This document shows positions 1-11,360 of a stretch of 64,000 bases of DNA, one piece after another. The notes beneath the pieces are model-generated. The model had not been told where the DNA came from, did not search any database, and worked only from the letters and a program-made list of their open reading frames with translations. A program made the position numbers and the translations under genes. Origin of the DNA: Heterohyrax brucei. Lineage: Eukaryota > Chordata > Mammalia > Hyracoidea > Procaviidae. The stretch lies in NCBI GenBank assembly GCA_028571685.1, contig CM053154.1, forward strand, positions 17,392,001 to 17,456,000, in the 5' to 3' direction. The number at the start of each line of letters is the position of its first letter. The stretch's first letter is position 1.

Positions 1-1610
1 AGCAAAACCTCCAAAACACTAAGGTATGGGTTCCTAAAATTTCTCAGTTGAGCTTTATTCCAATGGCTTAATTCAAATAGGAAATTTAAAAATTAAAAGA
101 CTCTAGAGAGAGATAACATACTACACTCTATCATTCTTTATTCCTTAGGGTGAATGGGTTTGCTAAATTCTTTTCTGAAATGAAATTTAATAGCAGAGAC
201 ACAGCAGACTCACTAAACTGAAATCCAGTTAGACTGGAATTGAGAAAAGAGGTAGAAAAAGGAGGTAGAATTAGCTGATACCTACCTCCAAAGATTACAG
301 ACTTCTGTTTAAGATGTGAGTTAAACACAAATCCCACTAAAATGACAGTAAAGGAATTTTTGAACAATAAACCAAAAGGACAAAGAGGAGAGGAGATATG
401 TCAACAAATTCTGGAAAACTGAAAAGCACATGAATGTTAGGTAACTGATATGGCTGAACTAAAAACAGTGAATCCTAAGACAACGCTGAAGAAAGCTAGG
501 AGCCAAAGTGATGTATTAACACACCCCAGAACCTCCCAACAACTCAGGAATTTGTGGCATTAGATTCTTCTGCAAGTGGAGATAAAAGTGAGACAGAAAT
601 TAGTGGGATAGATTGAAGATTATTTAGAATCCCTAGGCCACAGATTGGCTGACTTTTCCCAACCTGGTATAAGATTAGAGGTTTTCTTGAAAAGGGTGGG
701 GAGGGAAGGAGGGAGAGGGAGAGGAGGAGAAGAGGAAAAGGGAGAGGAAGCATTGTAAAGAAGATGGAGGAGGTGAAGAGAAAGTAATTATCGTGAATGT
801 TGAGACACCTACCCCCAGCCCTTATCCTAGCACAGGTATCAGGCACATTCCTACGGGTAGGAGATTGGAAAAGTGTTCTTTGAAAATCTGACTAGTTCAA
901 GACAAAATACATAAAGGTGCCAACAGCAAGAACTCAGATGATTCTGTAATGCAGTTCCCGATCAACATTCTGTCTTCACATTCTCGGAGCTTCCAGTTAT
1001 TACTATTTTTTTTGTGCACCCCTCTTAAATACCAGATAGCCTGGGCATCAAAATCTGGGGGAAAGATACTAACATTAGTGATAGAAAACAAAGGAAAGAA
1101 ACAGGACAAAACATAAATTTGAAAGAAGCAAACTTGCTTGCATTGAACAGATGGGGAAATATGGAGAAGCAAGTTAAAAAACAATCATTAATATTCTCAG
1201 AGAGATAAAAGAAGATACTGCATCCATAAAAAAGAATGGAATGACAATTTTTAAAAGCAGCACTTATAGACCAAATAGTTATTCTTAGGTATGAAAAATA
1301 CAAAAACAAAAAAACAAAAGGAAAATAATGAAAGATAAACTTGAAGAAATTTCCCAAAGGGTAGAGCAAAAATGGCGAAGAGATGAAACACAAAGGAAAA
1401 AAGAAAAAGTAAGTGGATTCAGCATTTGAATACTTAGAGAAAATAGAAGGAAGGAGTCATTCAACTAATAATTCAGTTAGTTGTAAAATTTTACAGCACT
1501 GGGTCTGAGGAAAGACCTCATGTAACTTCCAACAAGAGAGAAAAGAAGTTTATACAACAAATCAAGAACCAAAACAGCTTTATACTGTTCAACAACAACA
1601 AAATTCAAGA
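1..1610 (+). repeat. old L1-type LINE, 5'UTR/ORF1-like region
   Basis: Purine-rich degraded sequence. The part at 1180-1250 (GAGAGATAAAAGAAGATACT, then ATCCATAAAAAAGAATGGAA) and at 1340-1380 (AAATTTCCCAAAGGGTAGAG) resembles the 5'UTR/ORF1 region of old mammalian L1M elements in sense orientation. A GA-rich tract lies at 690-750. No intact ORF1 remains, and every open frame is short. The exact start and the L1 subfamily are not resolved. Confidence 0.6.
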
Positions 1611-3007
1611 AGGCCGTGGCGCGGTGGCTTTAAAATTTTGAGGTAAAATTGTTTTAACCTAGTATTTGATACAAGCTGTCAATCAAATCTCTAGGTAAAA
1701 TAAATCATTTTAGCTGTGCAAGACGTTAAACATTTTTTCTTGCTTGCACCCTTTCTGAGGAATCTACCGGAGTATGTGCTGGCACAGGACACATGAAGAG
1801 AAAAATAAAAGAACCAGGTCATAGAGTCTACCACAAGAGAGAGGTAGAGTCCCAGGACAATGAGAAAAGGGAATTCCAGGATGGCAGCTGTGTGTCAAGC
1901 TGGGGGAACAAACAATCAGTCCAGACTGGAGCAGGAAAGGTTTCATGAGAGATTTCCTCAAGACGATAAAAATGTTACAAGGTCTTACGTGTTTGAGCAG
2001 ATTTATAAAATGGGAGGAGTGTTTGAATTAGTGATAAATACGAAGTCGAAAAAGCAAGATCAGTATTAACATCAGAAAGAATCAAGTGTTGTATAAGCAC
2101 AGATAATCATAATATATTTTATGGCTTAGCTGTCAATGGCATTTATGTAATCATAAGGTAAACACTGAATATTGATCTAAAGAAAATTATGATATTTCTG
2201 TATTGGGAAGATGAAAGGGTGAATATGATGTTTGTCTGTGTGTGTGAAAGTTAAACCCTCATTACCCATACTGGTGAAATAATAGCTAATGCTTAAAACA
2301 AAACTGTGATGAAGTGACGTTACAAGTATAGCTACATAAGGAAATAAATAGTAGGAGCCCACGAAAAGTGTAGAAAAAGAGTGCCTCTGTGGAGCAGGAA
2401 ATTGGGAGTTTGGGGGAAGGACAGTGACTTGCTGTTTTACATAACAGACCTTGTAAAAGGTCTTGACCAAACTACATCCTGGTATAACTAAGAAACCTAA
2501 AGCTTGTTGGGCAAGGGAAGAAACTAGAGACAGTGGCTTGGCAGTGTTTGTATAAGAGATTGTAAGGGCCAATGACAAGAAACAGAATGACGATGACAGG
2601 CTTTAAAGATGAGGTAAGATCAACCAAATTTGACAAGTGATTAATACAAGGAGAGACATAGAGTAGTGAGAGGTGTTGCTGGAGTTTCTAGCTTGGGTGC
2701 ATTTAGGTGAAGAGGCTGGCCATTAAGATAGGCAATACGGAGATGGACAAAGAAAGATAATGAGATGTTTTAAAAGTTAAATTTATTTCTTTATTATTAT
2801 TATTTGCAAATTCAGCTTCCACATTTACAATTCAGTGACGTGTTTGATTTTTCACATTGTGCTGCCATTATGGTTAATGAAATGAGTTTTTAAAATATGT
2901 TCTGTTTGATGACCTGTGTGATGGCATCTATGTGGAAATATGACACATGCAACAACAAATTTGGATTAGGAAATTAAGTGAGAGATCTGGGCTACAAATA
3001 AAAATTT
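1611..3007. other. unassigned, probably ancient repeat in part
   Basis: No gene seen. 1740-2600 has the texture of a degraded LINE or other ancient repeat in the + direction, but I cannot place it. A short AfroSINE-like start (GTGGCGCGGTGG, about 1617) is too small to call. Confidence 0.4.
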
Positions 3008-3020
3008 AAGAATATTTCTT

Positions 3021-3832
3021 TTTATTTATTTATTTATTTTTATATTGAATTATAGATTTTTTATTATGATTGAATGAAAATGCACATTCACATATAACTT
3101 TGCATGCCCACCTATATGCCGCTTCTGCTGCTCTCCCTGCCCAGTGACAGCACATTCTTCGTGTCTGCTCCGTACATGTCTTATCCTCCCAACAGTTTCC
3201 TATCCCCCTCCTCTCTACCCACTCCCCTTTCTTCAGTAAGAGGTCAGCAGGATGAGAGCCTATAGATGTATAGAACCATAAAGTGCACACATGATATGGT
3301 CACTCTGTGTGGCCAAGTCCAGTCCATTCCTGTCCTAGAATTGACCTCCATTATGATTTATGGACAGGGGCAGCATCAGGGCCAGGGGCCATACTCCCAG
3401 GGAAACTCTGGGGCCTGTGGATGATCAATTGTGGTCTTTTAATGGAGATCTCAGGGTGCACCCCTTTTTATTCTTGTGTTACCAGTGAGACTCAGCTTTG
3501 TGAGCTGTATCATGGCTGGTGGTGGTGGCTGGGCACCATCTGGTTCTTCCAGTCACAAGTCAATGTAGTCACTCGCTCACATGGGTCTCTCTGTCTTCTA
3601 GGTTCTCTTTCCTCCATGTTGTTTTGGTGCTTGATGATCATCTGTTCCTGCTGAGTTGGGACCATTTGCTGTACCCTCAGATGGCAGCTTGGCAGCTTTT
3701 AAGACCCCAGATGCCACTCACCAATGTGGGGTGCACAAGGCTGTCTTACTAAAACACTAGTTGTGCCAACTGGCCTCAATTTCGCCTGAGAGCATGGTCC
3801 CCGGCCTCCCACCCCAGCTACTCTGTCCTTGT
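3021..3832 (-). repeat. L1 3'UTR, antisense
   Basis: Read on the minus strand, this is the 3'UTR of the afrotherian L1 lineage also seen at 6709-7079, 7621-8540 and 19610-19888. It ends at the left in an A-rich tail (seen as TTTATTTATT at 3021 onward). Shared blocks include TTATTATGATTGAATGAAAA and GGTCAGCA near 3240. The element is 5'-truncated and noncoding. Its right edge meets sense L1 ORF2 sequence. Confidence 0.8.
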
Positions 3833-3849
3833 AAGAATCATTTCTTAAA

Positions 3850-5047
3850 GAAGAACACACTGGGAGGCCTCTTACTACCCGACTTTAGAACCTATTACAC
3901 TGCTACAATAGTCAAAACAGCCTGGTGCTGGTACAAAAAGAGACAGATAGATCAATGGAACAGAACTGATACGCCAGCAATGATGCCATCTTCCTATGAA
4001 CAGTTGATATTTGACAAAGGCCATAAGACATTCAGCTGGGGTAAAGAAATATCTTCAACAAATGCTGCTGGCAAAATTGGATATCCATCTGCAATAAACT
4101 GAACCAAGACCCGTATCTTACACCTTATGCAAAAACCAACTTAAACTGGATAAAAGACCTAAATATCAAATCTGAAACAATAAAGCTCATCTAAGAAAAA
4201 GTAGGAACAACAATGGAAGCTTTCATACACAATGTAGACAAACTTCAAAATCTGTCAAACAAGCCACAAACAACAGAAGAGAAAATCTATAAATGGGAAC
4301 TACTAAGAATCTAACACTTTTGCTCATCCAAAGACTTTATTAGTAGAATTAAAAGGCTACCTACAGAATGGGAAAAATATTTGGCAACTATATGTCAGAC
4401 TGATGCCTGATCTCCATAATCTATAAGGTACTACAAAATATCAATAAGAAAAAGATAAATCATCCAATTAAGTGATAGGCAAAGGAGATGGACAGACATT
4501 TCTCTAAAGAGGAGATCCAGGCAGCCAAAAAACACATGTGGACATGCTCATGATCATTAGCTGTTAAAGAAATTCAAATCCAAACTACAATGGGATACCA
4601 TCTCACCCCAGCAGTGTTGACTGTGATCCAAAAAACACAAACAACAAATGCTGGAGAGGCTGTGGAGAAACTGGAGCTCTCCTACACTATTGATGGCATT
4701 GCAAAATGGTTCAACCTCTTTGGAAGGCAGTCTGGTGCTTCCTTAAAAAGCTGGATCTAGATATACCATTTTACCCAGTAATTCCACTGCTCAGAATATA
4801 TCCTACAGAATCAAGGCCATTCACACCAACTGATAGATGAACATGAATGCTTATCACAACACAGTCCACAATAGCAAAAAGGTGGAATCAAACCAGATGC
4901 CCAACAGAGGAGTGGATAGGTAAACTATAGTATATGTACTAAATGGAACACTATGCAATGATAGAGAATAATGATGATTTTAGGAAACATCTTATAACCA
5001 GATTTCAATTGGAGGACATTATGCTGAGTGAAAGTAGTCAGTGACAA
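3850..5047 (+). repeat. L1 ORF2 C-terminal remnant, sense
   Basis: Translation from 3850 gives the end of an L1 ORF2 with conserved blocks such as [18 protein letters not shown] and QLIFDKG, broken by stops soon after 4100. Nucleotide similarity to L1 continues through AACAAATGCTGGAGAGGCTG (4635) to GGACATTATGCTGAGTGAAA (5013-5032). The fragment lacks the reverse-transcriptase core, 3'UTR and poly(A). The same 17-bp motif AAGAATCATTTCTTAAA lies on both sides (3833-3849 and 5048-5064). It is a dead fragment. Confidence 0.85.
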
Positions 5048-5111
5048 AAGAATCATTTCTTAAACATAGTAATTGAAGATGTGGAATAAATGAGCTGCTT
5101 CACTGAGAAAG

Positions 5112-5706
5112 TGTCTTATGCTGGGTTCTCGGGAGCAGCAAGACCAGGGTAGTATCTCTCTCTCTAGGGATTTATATCGAGGAAATGGCTCACATGATTG
5201 TGAAGACTGAAGAGTCCCAAGTCTGTGGGTCAGGCTGGAGGCTTCTCCTGACTCATAGCTTCAGGGGCTGGAGAGCCCAGGATTGGCAGTTCAGATAACA
5301 GGCCTCTGCCTCATAAGTTTCAGAGGCCAACAAATCGTAAGATTAGCAGATAATCTGGCTGGCCATTGGCTCCTAAACTTTGGAGGCTGATGAATTACAA
5401 GATCAGCAGGTAAGCTGCCAACTCAAGTCCCGAGAGGCAGAGATCAAATGTACAGGAGCCAGCTGCAGAATTTAGAGCAAACAAAACCCCACAAGGCTTT
5501 TTGGAAAGTCCACCTTTATTGGATGCAGATCACACCCCAAAGAAACTCCTTTTCAACTGATGGATGCCATCACAGAGGTGATCACATTATGTCAGATTTC
5601 ATGATGAAGGTGATTACATCATCATAGGACCACCACACAACGTTATGACTGGCAAACCTGTGAGAATCATGGCCCTGACAAGTCAACACACAATTTAAGG
5701 ATCACA
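5112..5706. repeat. putative ancient LTR-like element
   Basis: About 595 bp beginning TGTCTTATGCTGGGTTCTC and ending in ATCACA, with internal phrases such as GGAAATGGCTCACATGATTG and CCCTGACAAGTCAACACA that recall old mammalian LTRs, probably in antisense. No clean 5-bp target duplication (GAAAG on the left, GATTG on the right). The family is uncertain. Confidence 0.45.
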
Positions 5707-5921
5707 GATTGCATAAGTTAAAGAAAAAAGTCAGTGAATATAAACTTAAGGGCCCTTTGTACTTAAGGAGTGGGAAATGGAAGAGGAACTCATTCAAAAA
5801 GAGGAATTAGAGAACCAGGAAAGCATATTGTGAAGAAGTTCAGGGAGAAGTGAGTTTAAAAATTGGGAGGCTGGTTCAAGATGATGAATTACCTGCCACA
5901 TAAGGCAAGGGGGAAGCTGAT

Positions 5922-6160
5922 TGCCATGGATTGAATTCCCACCCCTCACCCCCCAAAATGTGTGTAACCATTTGGCTGGGCCATTTTCCCCACTATTTTG
6001 TGATTGCCCTTCATTCTGTGATTTCAGAACCTTCCATAGAAACTATGAACACTCCTTGGAGGTTGACAATATGTCTGGGGTCCTATGTCAGTGACATTGT
6101 TTTAGCCAGGGGCAGATTACTCAATTGGAAAGGTAAGCACCATTGTCTGTAGTGAACGAT
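5922..6160 (+). repeat. truncated MaLR-like LTR, 5' end
   Basis: Begins TGCCATGGATTGAATT and continues with TTGGCTGGGCCATTTTCCCC, matching the 5' end of the LTR family seen complete at 7080-7620. Similarity fades after about 6040, and the 3' half is missing. Confidence 0.6.
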
Positions 6161-6393
6161 TTCACTTTTTTTTTTTTTTTGGCACATCAAAGATTCTGCT
6201 TCTAAGTATGGCTGGCCTCTGTCTCCCTCCCAACCCCATAGCAATTTACTACAGAATCAAAGCCTCTTTTCTAATTTATAATCCCTGACAAGGATGGATG
6301 ACCCAGTAAGCAAAGTGGAAACAGGCGTACTTGTACTTAGTAATCTGTAGTGAACCATTTCATGTGTGTTTAACTGCATCTATTGGATAATCA

Positions 6394-6557
6394 GAAACCC
6401 TAGTGGTACAGTGGTTAAGTGCTATGTCTGCTAACCAAAAGGTTGGCAGTTTGAATCTACCTGGCGCTTCCTTGGAAACTCTGTGGAGCAGTTCTACTCT
6501 GTCCTGTAGGGTTGCTATGAGTCAGAATTAACTCCACAGCACTGGGCTTTTTGGGTT
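6394..6557 (+). repeat. AfroSINE-type SINE
   Basis: Near full length, from GAAACCCTAGTGGTACAGTG to TTTTTGGGTT. Target duplication ATTGGATAATC (6380-6390) / ATTGGATGATC (6558-6568), one mismatch. Confidence 0.92.
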
Positions 6558-6708
6558 ATTGGATGATCCACCCCTGGTCTGGGCCCACTTCTGATTTCAG
6601 CTGCAGCTGTAGTGAACACTTCTGTTTGAGCTCAGATACCCTCCATGGTAACAGTGCTTTACCTCAGTTCTATGCCACCTTCTTTCAGGTTTCTGCCACA
6701 GGAAGTTC

Positions 6709-7079
6709 TTTTTTTTATTATTATTATGATTGAATGAAAATGTACATTCTCATATAAATTTGCGTGCTCACCTATATGCAGCTTCTACTGCTATCCCTGC
6801 ATGGTGACAGCACACTCTTCCTCTCTGCTCCATACATGTCCTAGCCTCCCAAACAGTCACGTATCTCCTCCTCCATCCATTCCCGTTCCTCCAGTACGAG
6901 GTCAGCAAGACGGTATCTTATAGATGCCTAGAACCATAAAGTGCCCACAAAATATGGTCACACTGTGTCACCAAGTCCAATTCATTGCTGTCCAAAGAGT
7001 TGACCTTCGTTATGATTTATGGAAATTCTTGTTGCAGGGCAGCTGCTCCTCTCAAAAGGGGTTTGGAAGTTTTTGGAGG
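6709..7079 (-). repeat. L1 3'UTR, antisense, 3' part only
   Basis: Closely follows the copy at 3021-3832 (CACCTATATGC, GACAGCACACTCTTCC, CCATAAAGTGCCCACA). A T-run at 6708-6716 marks the poly(A) end on the minus strand. The inner end is cut by the LTR starting at 7080. Confidence 0.85.
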
Positions 7080-7620
7080 TGTCCTGAATTGAATTATGTA
7101 TCCCCGCCCCCCCCCAAATGTGTTCATCAGTTTGGCTGGGCTATGATTTTCAGTATTCTGTGGTTGTCCTCCCTTTTGTGATTCTTTCCTATACTGTAAC
7201 TCCTAATCTCTGCTTGTGGTTCTTAGGGCAAGATTTAATTATGCTAAAGAGGATTAGGGTAGGACTGTAACACCCTTATTAAGGAAATGTCTCTGATCCA
7301 ATGTAAAGGGATTTTCCCTGGAGTGTGGCTTATACCACCCTTTATCCTTTTATCCTGTAAGAGATGAAGGAGAAGCAAGCAGAGAGTTGGGGACCTCATG
7401 TCACCAAGAAAGCAGCACTGGAAGCACAGTATATCCTTTAGACCTGAGATTGCTGTGCTGAGATATTCCCAGACCAATGGAAGACTGATGTATCACAAGA
7501 ACCCTCCTCCAGAGTGAATGGAAAGAGAAAGCTTTCGCCTGGAGTCAGTGCCCTGAATTCAAATTTGTAGCTTACTGAACTTGTGATTTTCTATTATAGC
7601 AGCTCTGGATGACTAAGACA
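7080..7620 (+). repeat. MaLR-like LTR, full length
   Basis: 541 bp, from TGTCCTGAATTGAATTATGT to GGATGACTAAGACA, with TG/CA termini. It has the family's AGAGATGAAGGAGAAGCAAG block, the CTCATGTCACCAAGAAAGCA block and the ending TTCTATTATAGCAGCTCTGG. It lies between an antisense and a sense L1 3'UTR. No perfect 5-bp target duplication was found. Confidence 0.85.
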
Positions 7621-8540
7621 CCTAGGTCAAGTGGCAGGACAAAGTTTATTAAGAAACTGTTTTGCATCCCACTTTGGTGAGTAGCATCTGTGGTCTTAAG
7701 AGCTGGTGAGTGGCCATGTTCAAGATGCATCCGTTGGTCCAGACCTACCTAGAGCAAAGGAGAACACTAAAGTTACAGGAAAATGTTAACCTAAGGGACA
7801 AAAGGGCCACATGAACCACAGACTCCCACAGCCTGAGGCTGGAAGAACTAGATGGTAGCTGGCCACCAGCAATGACTGCCCTGATAAGGGACACAGCAGA
7901 GTCCCTGACTAATCAGGAGAAAAGTGTAGTGCCAAAGCCACTACTGTTTTACACAGTCATGTAAAACCCAAAAAAACCCTAACCCACTGCTACTGAGTCA
8001 ATTTTGACTTATAGTGACCCTGTGGAACAGAGTAGAACTGCCTCATGTAGTTTCCAGATAGTGCCTGGTGGATTTGAACTGTTGACTGTTCAGTTAGTAG
8101 TCTTAACACTTAGCCACCAGGGTTTCCAAAGTCATGTAAAAACACCAGACTTAATTGTCTGGCTGAGACTAGAGGATCCCCAGAAGATATGTCCCCAGAC
8201 TCCCTGTTAACCCGAAGCTAAAACCATTCCTGAAGCCAGCTCTGCAGATGAAGATTAGACTGGACTGTAAAATACAATACTGGTGAAGAGTGTGCTTCTT
8301 AGTTGAAGTAGGTACAGGAGACTGAGTGAGCAGCTGCTGTCCAGAGGTGGAATGAAAAGGCAGAAAGAGACAGGAGCCTGTTGAATAGACACAGGAAACT
8401 CGAGGTGGACAGGGGTAGTGTGCTGCCACCTTATAGGGATTGCAACTAGGATCACATAACAACATGTGTATAAATTTTTGATTGGGACATTAACTTGAGT
8501 TGCACACTGTCACCTAAAGGACAATAAAATAAAAAAAAAA
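7621..8540 (+). repeat. L1 3'UTR, sense, split by a SINE
   Basis: Sense 3'UTR of the same L1 lineage: TTTTGCATCCCACTTTGGTG, then ATGACTGCCCTGATAAGGGA, then ACCAGACTTAATTGTCTGGC. It ends ACAATAAAATAAAAAAAAAA at 8521-8540, a polyadenylation signal plus A-tail. The SINE at 7967-8129 interrupts it, and the L1 continues correctly on the far side. Confidence 0.88.
7967..8129 (-). repeat. AfroSINE-type SINE nested in L1
   Basis: Antisense SINE from CCCAAAAAAACCCTAACCCA to CACCAGGGTTTCC, flanked by a perfect 12-bp duplication AGTCATGTAAAA (7955-7966 and 8130-8141). It is therefore younger than the host L1. Confidence 0.96.
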
Positions 8541-9054
8541 GTGGTGTACAGTTAACACTTGGGCAACTCTCTAGTAGTGCGGTTGGAATTTGGTGGCTAA
8601 ATATCCCAGTGTTTTGTCTCTCAGGTGGACAGTTCTGGGAGACAGTTCTGGAAGTGTTCTGAACACATCTAACACATCCCAGGAGGTCTTAGAGGGGTAG
8701 CATCTCCACTGACCACACAGTGACCCCAGTGACCAACTTATGTCTTTCCTTCTTCCATTTTATTTCCCCAACTTCTTCACTTTCTGGAATTCCGAAAAAA
8801 CTACTTACACTTGTGTGTGTTGAGTTGGGGTGGAACAAACCTGGAGTGGAAGATAAGGTGCCACAAACTGAATGTGGAGAGATACGCCACCACCCCAATG
8901 GCTAGGAAATTGCAACAAAAGAAGCAGTTCCTGAAAATCAGCAGGAATTCAGTCCAGCTGCAGAGAACAGAAAGAAGCCCACATAATAATGGCTTAAGGA
9001 GGTTTCTTTCTCTTTTCAGGAATAGAAATTTGCCTGGTAGACAGACAGGACTAG
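8541..9054. other. unassigned, no gene seen
   Basis: Low-copy-looking sequence with short overlapping open frames on both strands. No exon signals, RNA gene or repeat that I recognise. Confidence 0.5.
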
Positions 9055-9250
9055 TGTCATGGATAGAATTGTGTTCCCGCAAAATTGTGTGTGGTGGTTT
9101 AGCTAGGCCGTGATTCCTGATGTTGGGTGGTGTCCTCCGTGTTGTAAATTCTGCCTCTCTGATGTCAGTGAGGGTAGATAGGTGACAGTTGTGTTGGTAG
9201 GGCAGGACTCAAGGTGCGAGATTGTTTTGTGCTTCTGGGCTCTTCCAAGG
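9055..9250 (+). repeat. truncated MaLR-like LTR, 5' part
   Basis: Starts TGTCATGGATAGAATTGTGT and keeps CCGTGATTCCTGATG and AGGGCAGGACTCAAGGT. Similarity is lost near 9250, so the 3' part is missing. Confidence 0.7.
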
Positions 9251-9763
9251 CTTTAGGTATAAATACAGACATAAGGAGAAACGATGGAAGTGATTCCTGA
9301 AGAAGATCAACAATCCCACAAGTCACCTACCTTAGAGGAGACCATTACAGATTCTTCAGGCAAGAGGAGATTAACCTCCTTAGGCAATGGTGAACTGCTT
9401 CTAGGAGCCAAGAAGGCTGTGCAGATTTAGGGTTGCAGGGCCCCCCGCTTCACTGGAATCTACCCCTATGTCCACAGCCCAAATTTCAAGATCTCATTCT
9501 TCCTTAGTCGATATCCTAGCTTTAACCAAAGAGACCCATTGAGAATAGTATTCAAACATTTGTGTAATTCCCTTCCACAACTGTCAGGGTTGGTCTGGGT
9601 GACCAGTATAATACAACATAGGGTATGGAGTTTGCCTCTGAGTTCAGATCATAAAGGATATTGCAGCTTCTGTCTTGGTCGCTCTCTTGCTCTAAATCAC
9701 TTGCTTTGGGGGGATGCCATCTACCAAGTTGAGGTGTCTCTATGGAGAAGTCCACATGGTGAA
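9251..9763. other. unassigned, no gene seen
   Basis: Between the truncated LTR and the inverted LTR pair. No coding or RNA signal; possibly more degraded LTR sequence. Confidence 0.45.
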
Positions 9764-10105
9764 TGTTATGGATTGAATTGTATCCCCCCAAAAAGGTGTG
9801 TCAACTTGGCTGGATTGTGATTCCCAGCACCGTGTTATTGTCCATCATTTTGACGTCTGACGTGATCTTCCTATGTGTTGGATCTCTTTGGCGTTACTGA
9901 GGCAGGATGAGAACAGTCATATTAATGAAGCAGAATTAGAAACAGTTATGTTAATGAGGCAGGACCCATTCTACAGGACTAGGTTGTATCTTGGGTTGGT
10001 CTCTTTTGAGATATAAAAGAGAAGCGAGCAGAGAGACAGGGACTCCGTACTACAAAGAAAGCAAAGCAGAATACAGCACCTCCTTCGGACCCCTTGTTTA
10101 ATAGC
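9764..10105 (+). repeat. MaLR-like LTR 5' part, left arm of hairpin
   Basis: TGTTATGGATTGAATTGTAT to CTCCTTCGGACCCC: the first ~340 bp of the LTR in sense, with the GTTAATGAGGCAGGACCCAT and GAGATATAAAAGAGAAGCGA blocks. The 3' third is absent. It continues almost at once into an inverted copy. Confidence 0.88.
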
Positions 10106-10126
10106 ATCTCAGGACAGGAACTTCAA

Positions 10127-10519
10127 GTCCGAAGGATGTGCTGTGCTCCCAGTACTGCTTTCTTGGTGACAAGGAGTCGCCAGCTCTCTGCTTTCTTCCC
10201 TTTTATCTCTCAAGCGATAAAAGGTCGTGCAGGCCACACCCCAGGTAAACTCTTCTTTACACTGGATCAGGGATGTGACTCAGTAGAGGGTGTTAAAGTC
10301 CTATTCTGATTTGCCTTAACATAATGCAATCTCACCCCACTAGCCGTGATCAGAGACTGAATTTATAACACATAAGGGAATTAGAATAACAAAATAGAGG
10401 ACAACTGCGCAATACTGGAAATCATGGCCCAGTCACGATTATGATACAGTATGATACAATCAAATATGATACACATAATTGGAGGACAGGGGATGGCAGG
10501 CATAATTCAGTCCATTGCA
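10127..10519 (-). repeat. MaLR-like LTR 5' part, right arm of hairpin
   Basis: Antisense LTR with CAAGTCCGAAGGATGTGCTG, GTACTGCTTTCTTGGTGACA and CAGTCCATTGCA at its outer end. It covers nearly the same part of the LTR as 9764-10105, so the two form a long inverted repeat with a short spacer (about 10106-10126). Confidence 0.85.
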
Positions 10520-10654
10520 AGAATATAGCTAGAAAAGTAGAAGAGTGGGTTTTGGTTTCTTTAGAACATGATTTTTTTTTAAAAAAAAACTTGTCTCAAG
10601 TGTACTAAAGGTACTGCACTCATTAACTCTCGCAAAAATGCAGCCATACAAGAA

Positions 10655-11157
10655 CTGCCAGTTAAGTTCATGAACTCATCCATGCTGAATATCACTATGG
10701 TCACCTTGAAGTACTCCCCTTGGGAAGCTATGCCCTGATGCCAGTGCCTTGTCCACACTTCAAAACAATTTTGGAACTCTTTTTGTGGAATGATCATCAG
10801 AGCTGGCATCATATTACCCTTGATTTCCTGAATTGACGTCATCAAATGTCTTCTTTCCAGTATTTCAATATTTGGGTGCCAGATCAGGAGAGTAGGTAGG
10901 ATGTTCCAATATAGTTGTTTACAGGCTAAAAACTGTCTCACAGACAACTATACAATTAAGTTTGCAAACTTGTCACTGTGCCACTGAGCACAATGGTCAT
11001 TCCAGAAAGAATTCTAAAGTTGCCTTTAAGGGTGGCGTAGGCGCTGGCATCAGTACATAGTTTCCCAAGGGGAGTACTTTGAAGGTGACTGTAGTGATAT
11101 TCAGCAACAAGGTATGTAGCACTTAGAACGATTATGTTCGTGGACCTAATTGTCAGA
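10655..11157 (-). mobile_element. palindromic mariner-derived element, copy 1
   Basis: About 503 bp. The left part encodes a decayed mariner transposase C-terminus on the minus strand (QKEFQNCFE, WHQGIASQGEYF). The right part carries the same end of the element in the opposite direction (CATAGTTTCCCAAGGGGAGT). Both ends carry versions of AATTAAGTTC-GAAC, so the element folds back on itself. No intact transposase: the catalytic N-terminal two thirds are absent. It ends just left of the SINE at 11194. Confidence 0.85.
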
Positions 11158-11193
11158 GCTCATATTTCCAATTACTCCTCATTAGAGTCAATA

Positions 11194-11349
11194 GGAGCCC
11201 TGTTGGCACAGTGGTTAAGAGCTTGGCTGCTAACCAAAAGGCCAGCAGTTCAAATCCACCAAGCTGCTCCTTGGAAACCCTATGGGACAGCTCTTTTATG
11301 TCCTACAGAGTTTCTATGAGTCAGAATTGACTAGGTGGCAAAGAGTTTT
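11194..11349 (+). repeat. AfroSINE-type SINE
   Basis: GGAGCCCTGTTGGCACAGTG onward. Target duplication TAGAGTCAATA (11183-11193) / TAGAGTTAATA (11350-11360). Confidence 0.95.
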
Positions 11350-11360
11350 TAGAGTTAATA

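Noticed and set aside
1605..1640. SINE at 1.6 kb
   Set aside because: Only about 12 bases match the SINE start, too few to support a call.
6361..6560. Functional tRNA gene
   Set aside because: The A- and B-box-like motifs here and in the other copies belong to tRNA-derived SINEs; the cloverleaf is not maintained.
6709..8540. A second twin-primed L1 like the one at 3-5 kb
   Set aside because: Both L1 parts keep their own 3' end pointing outward (T-run at 6708, A-tail at 8540), so they are two insertions.
10579..10947. 122-codon minus-strand frame as a host gene
   Set aside because: Its sequence is a mariner transposase C-terminus within a repeated palindromic element.
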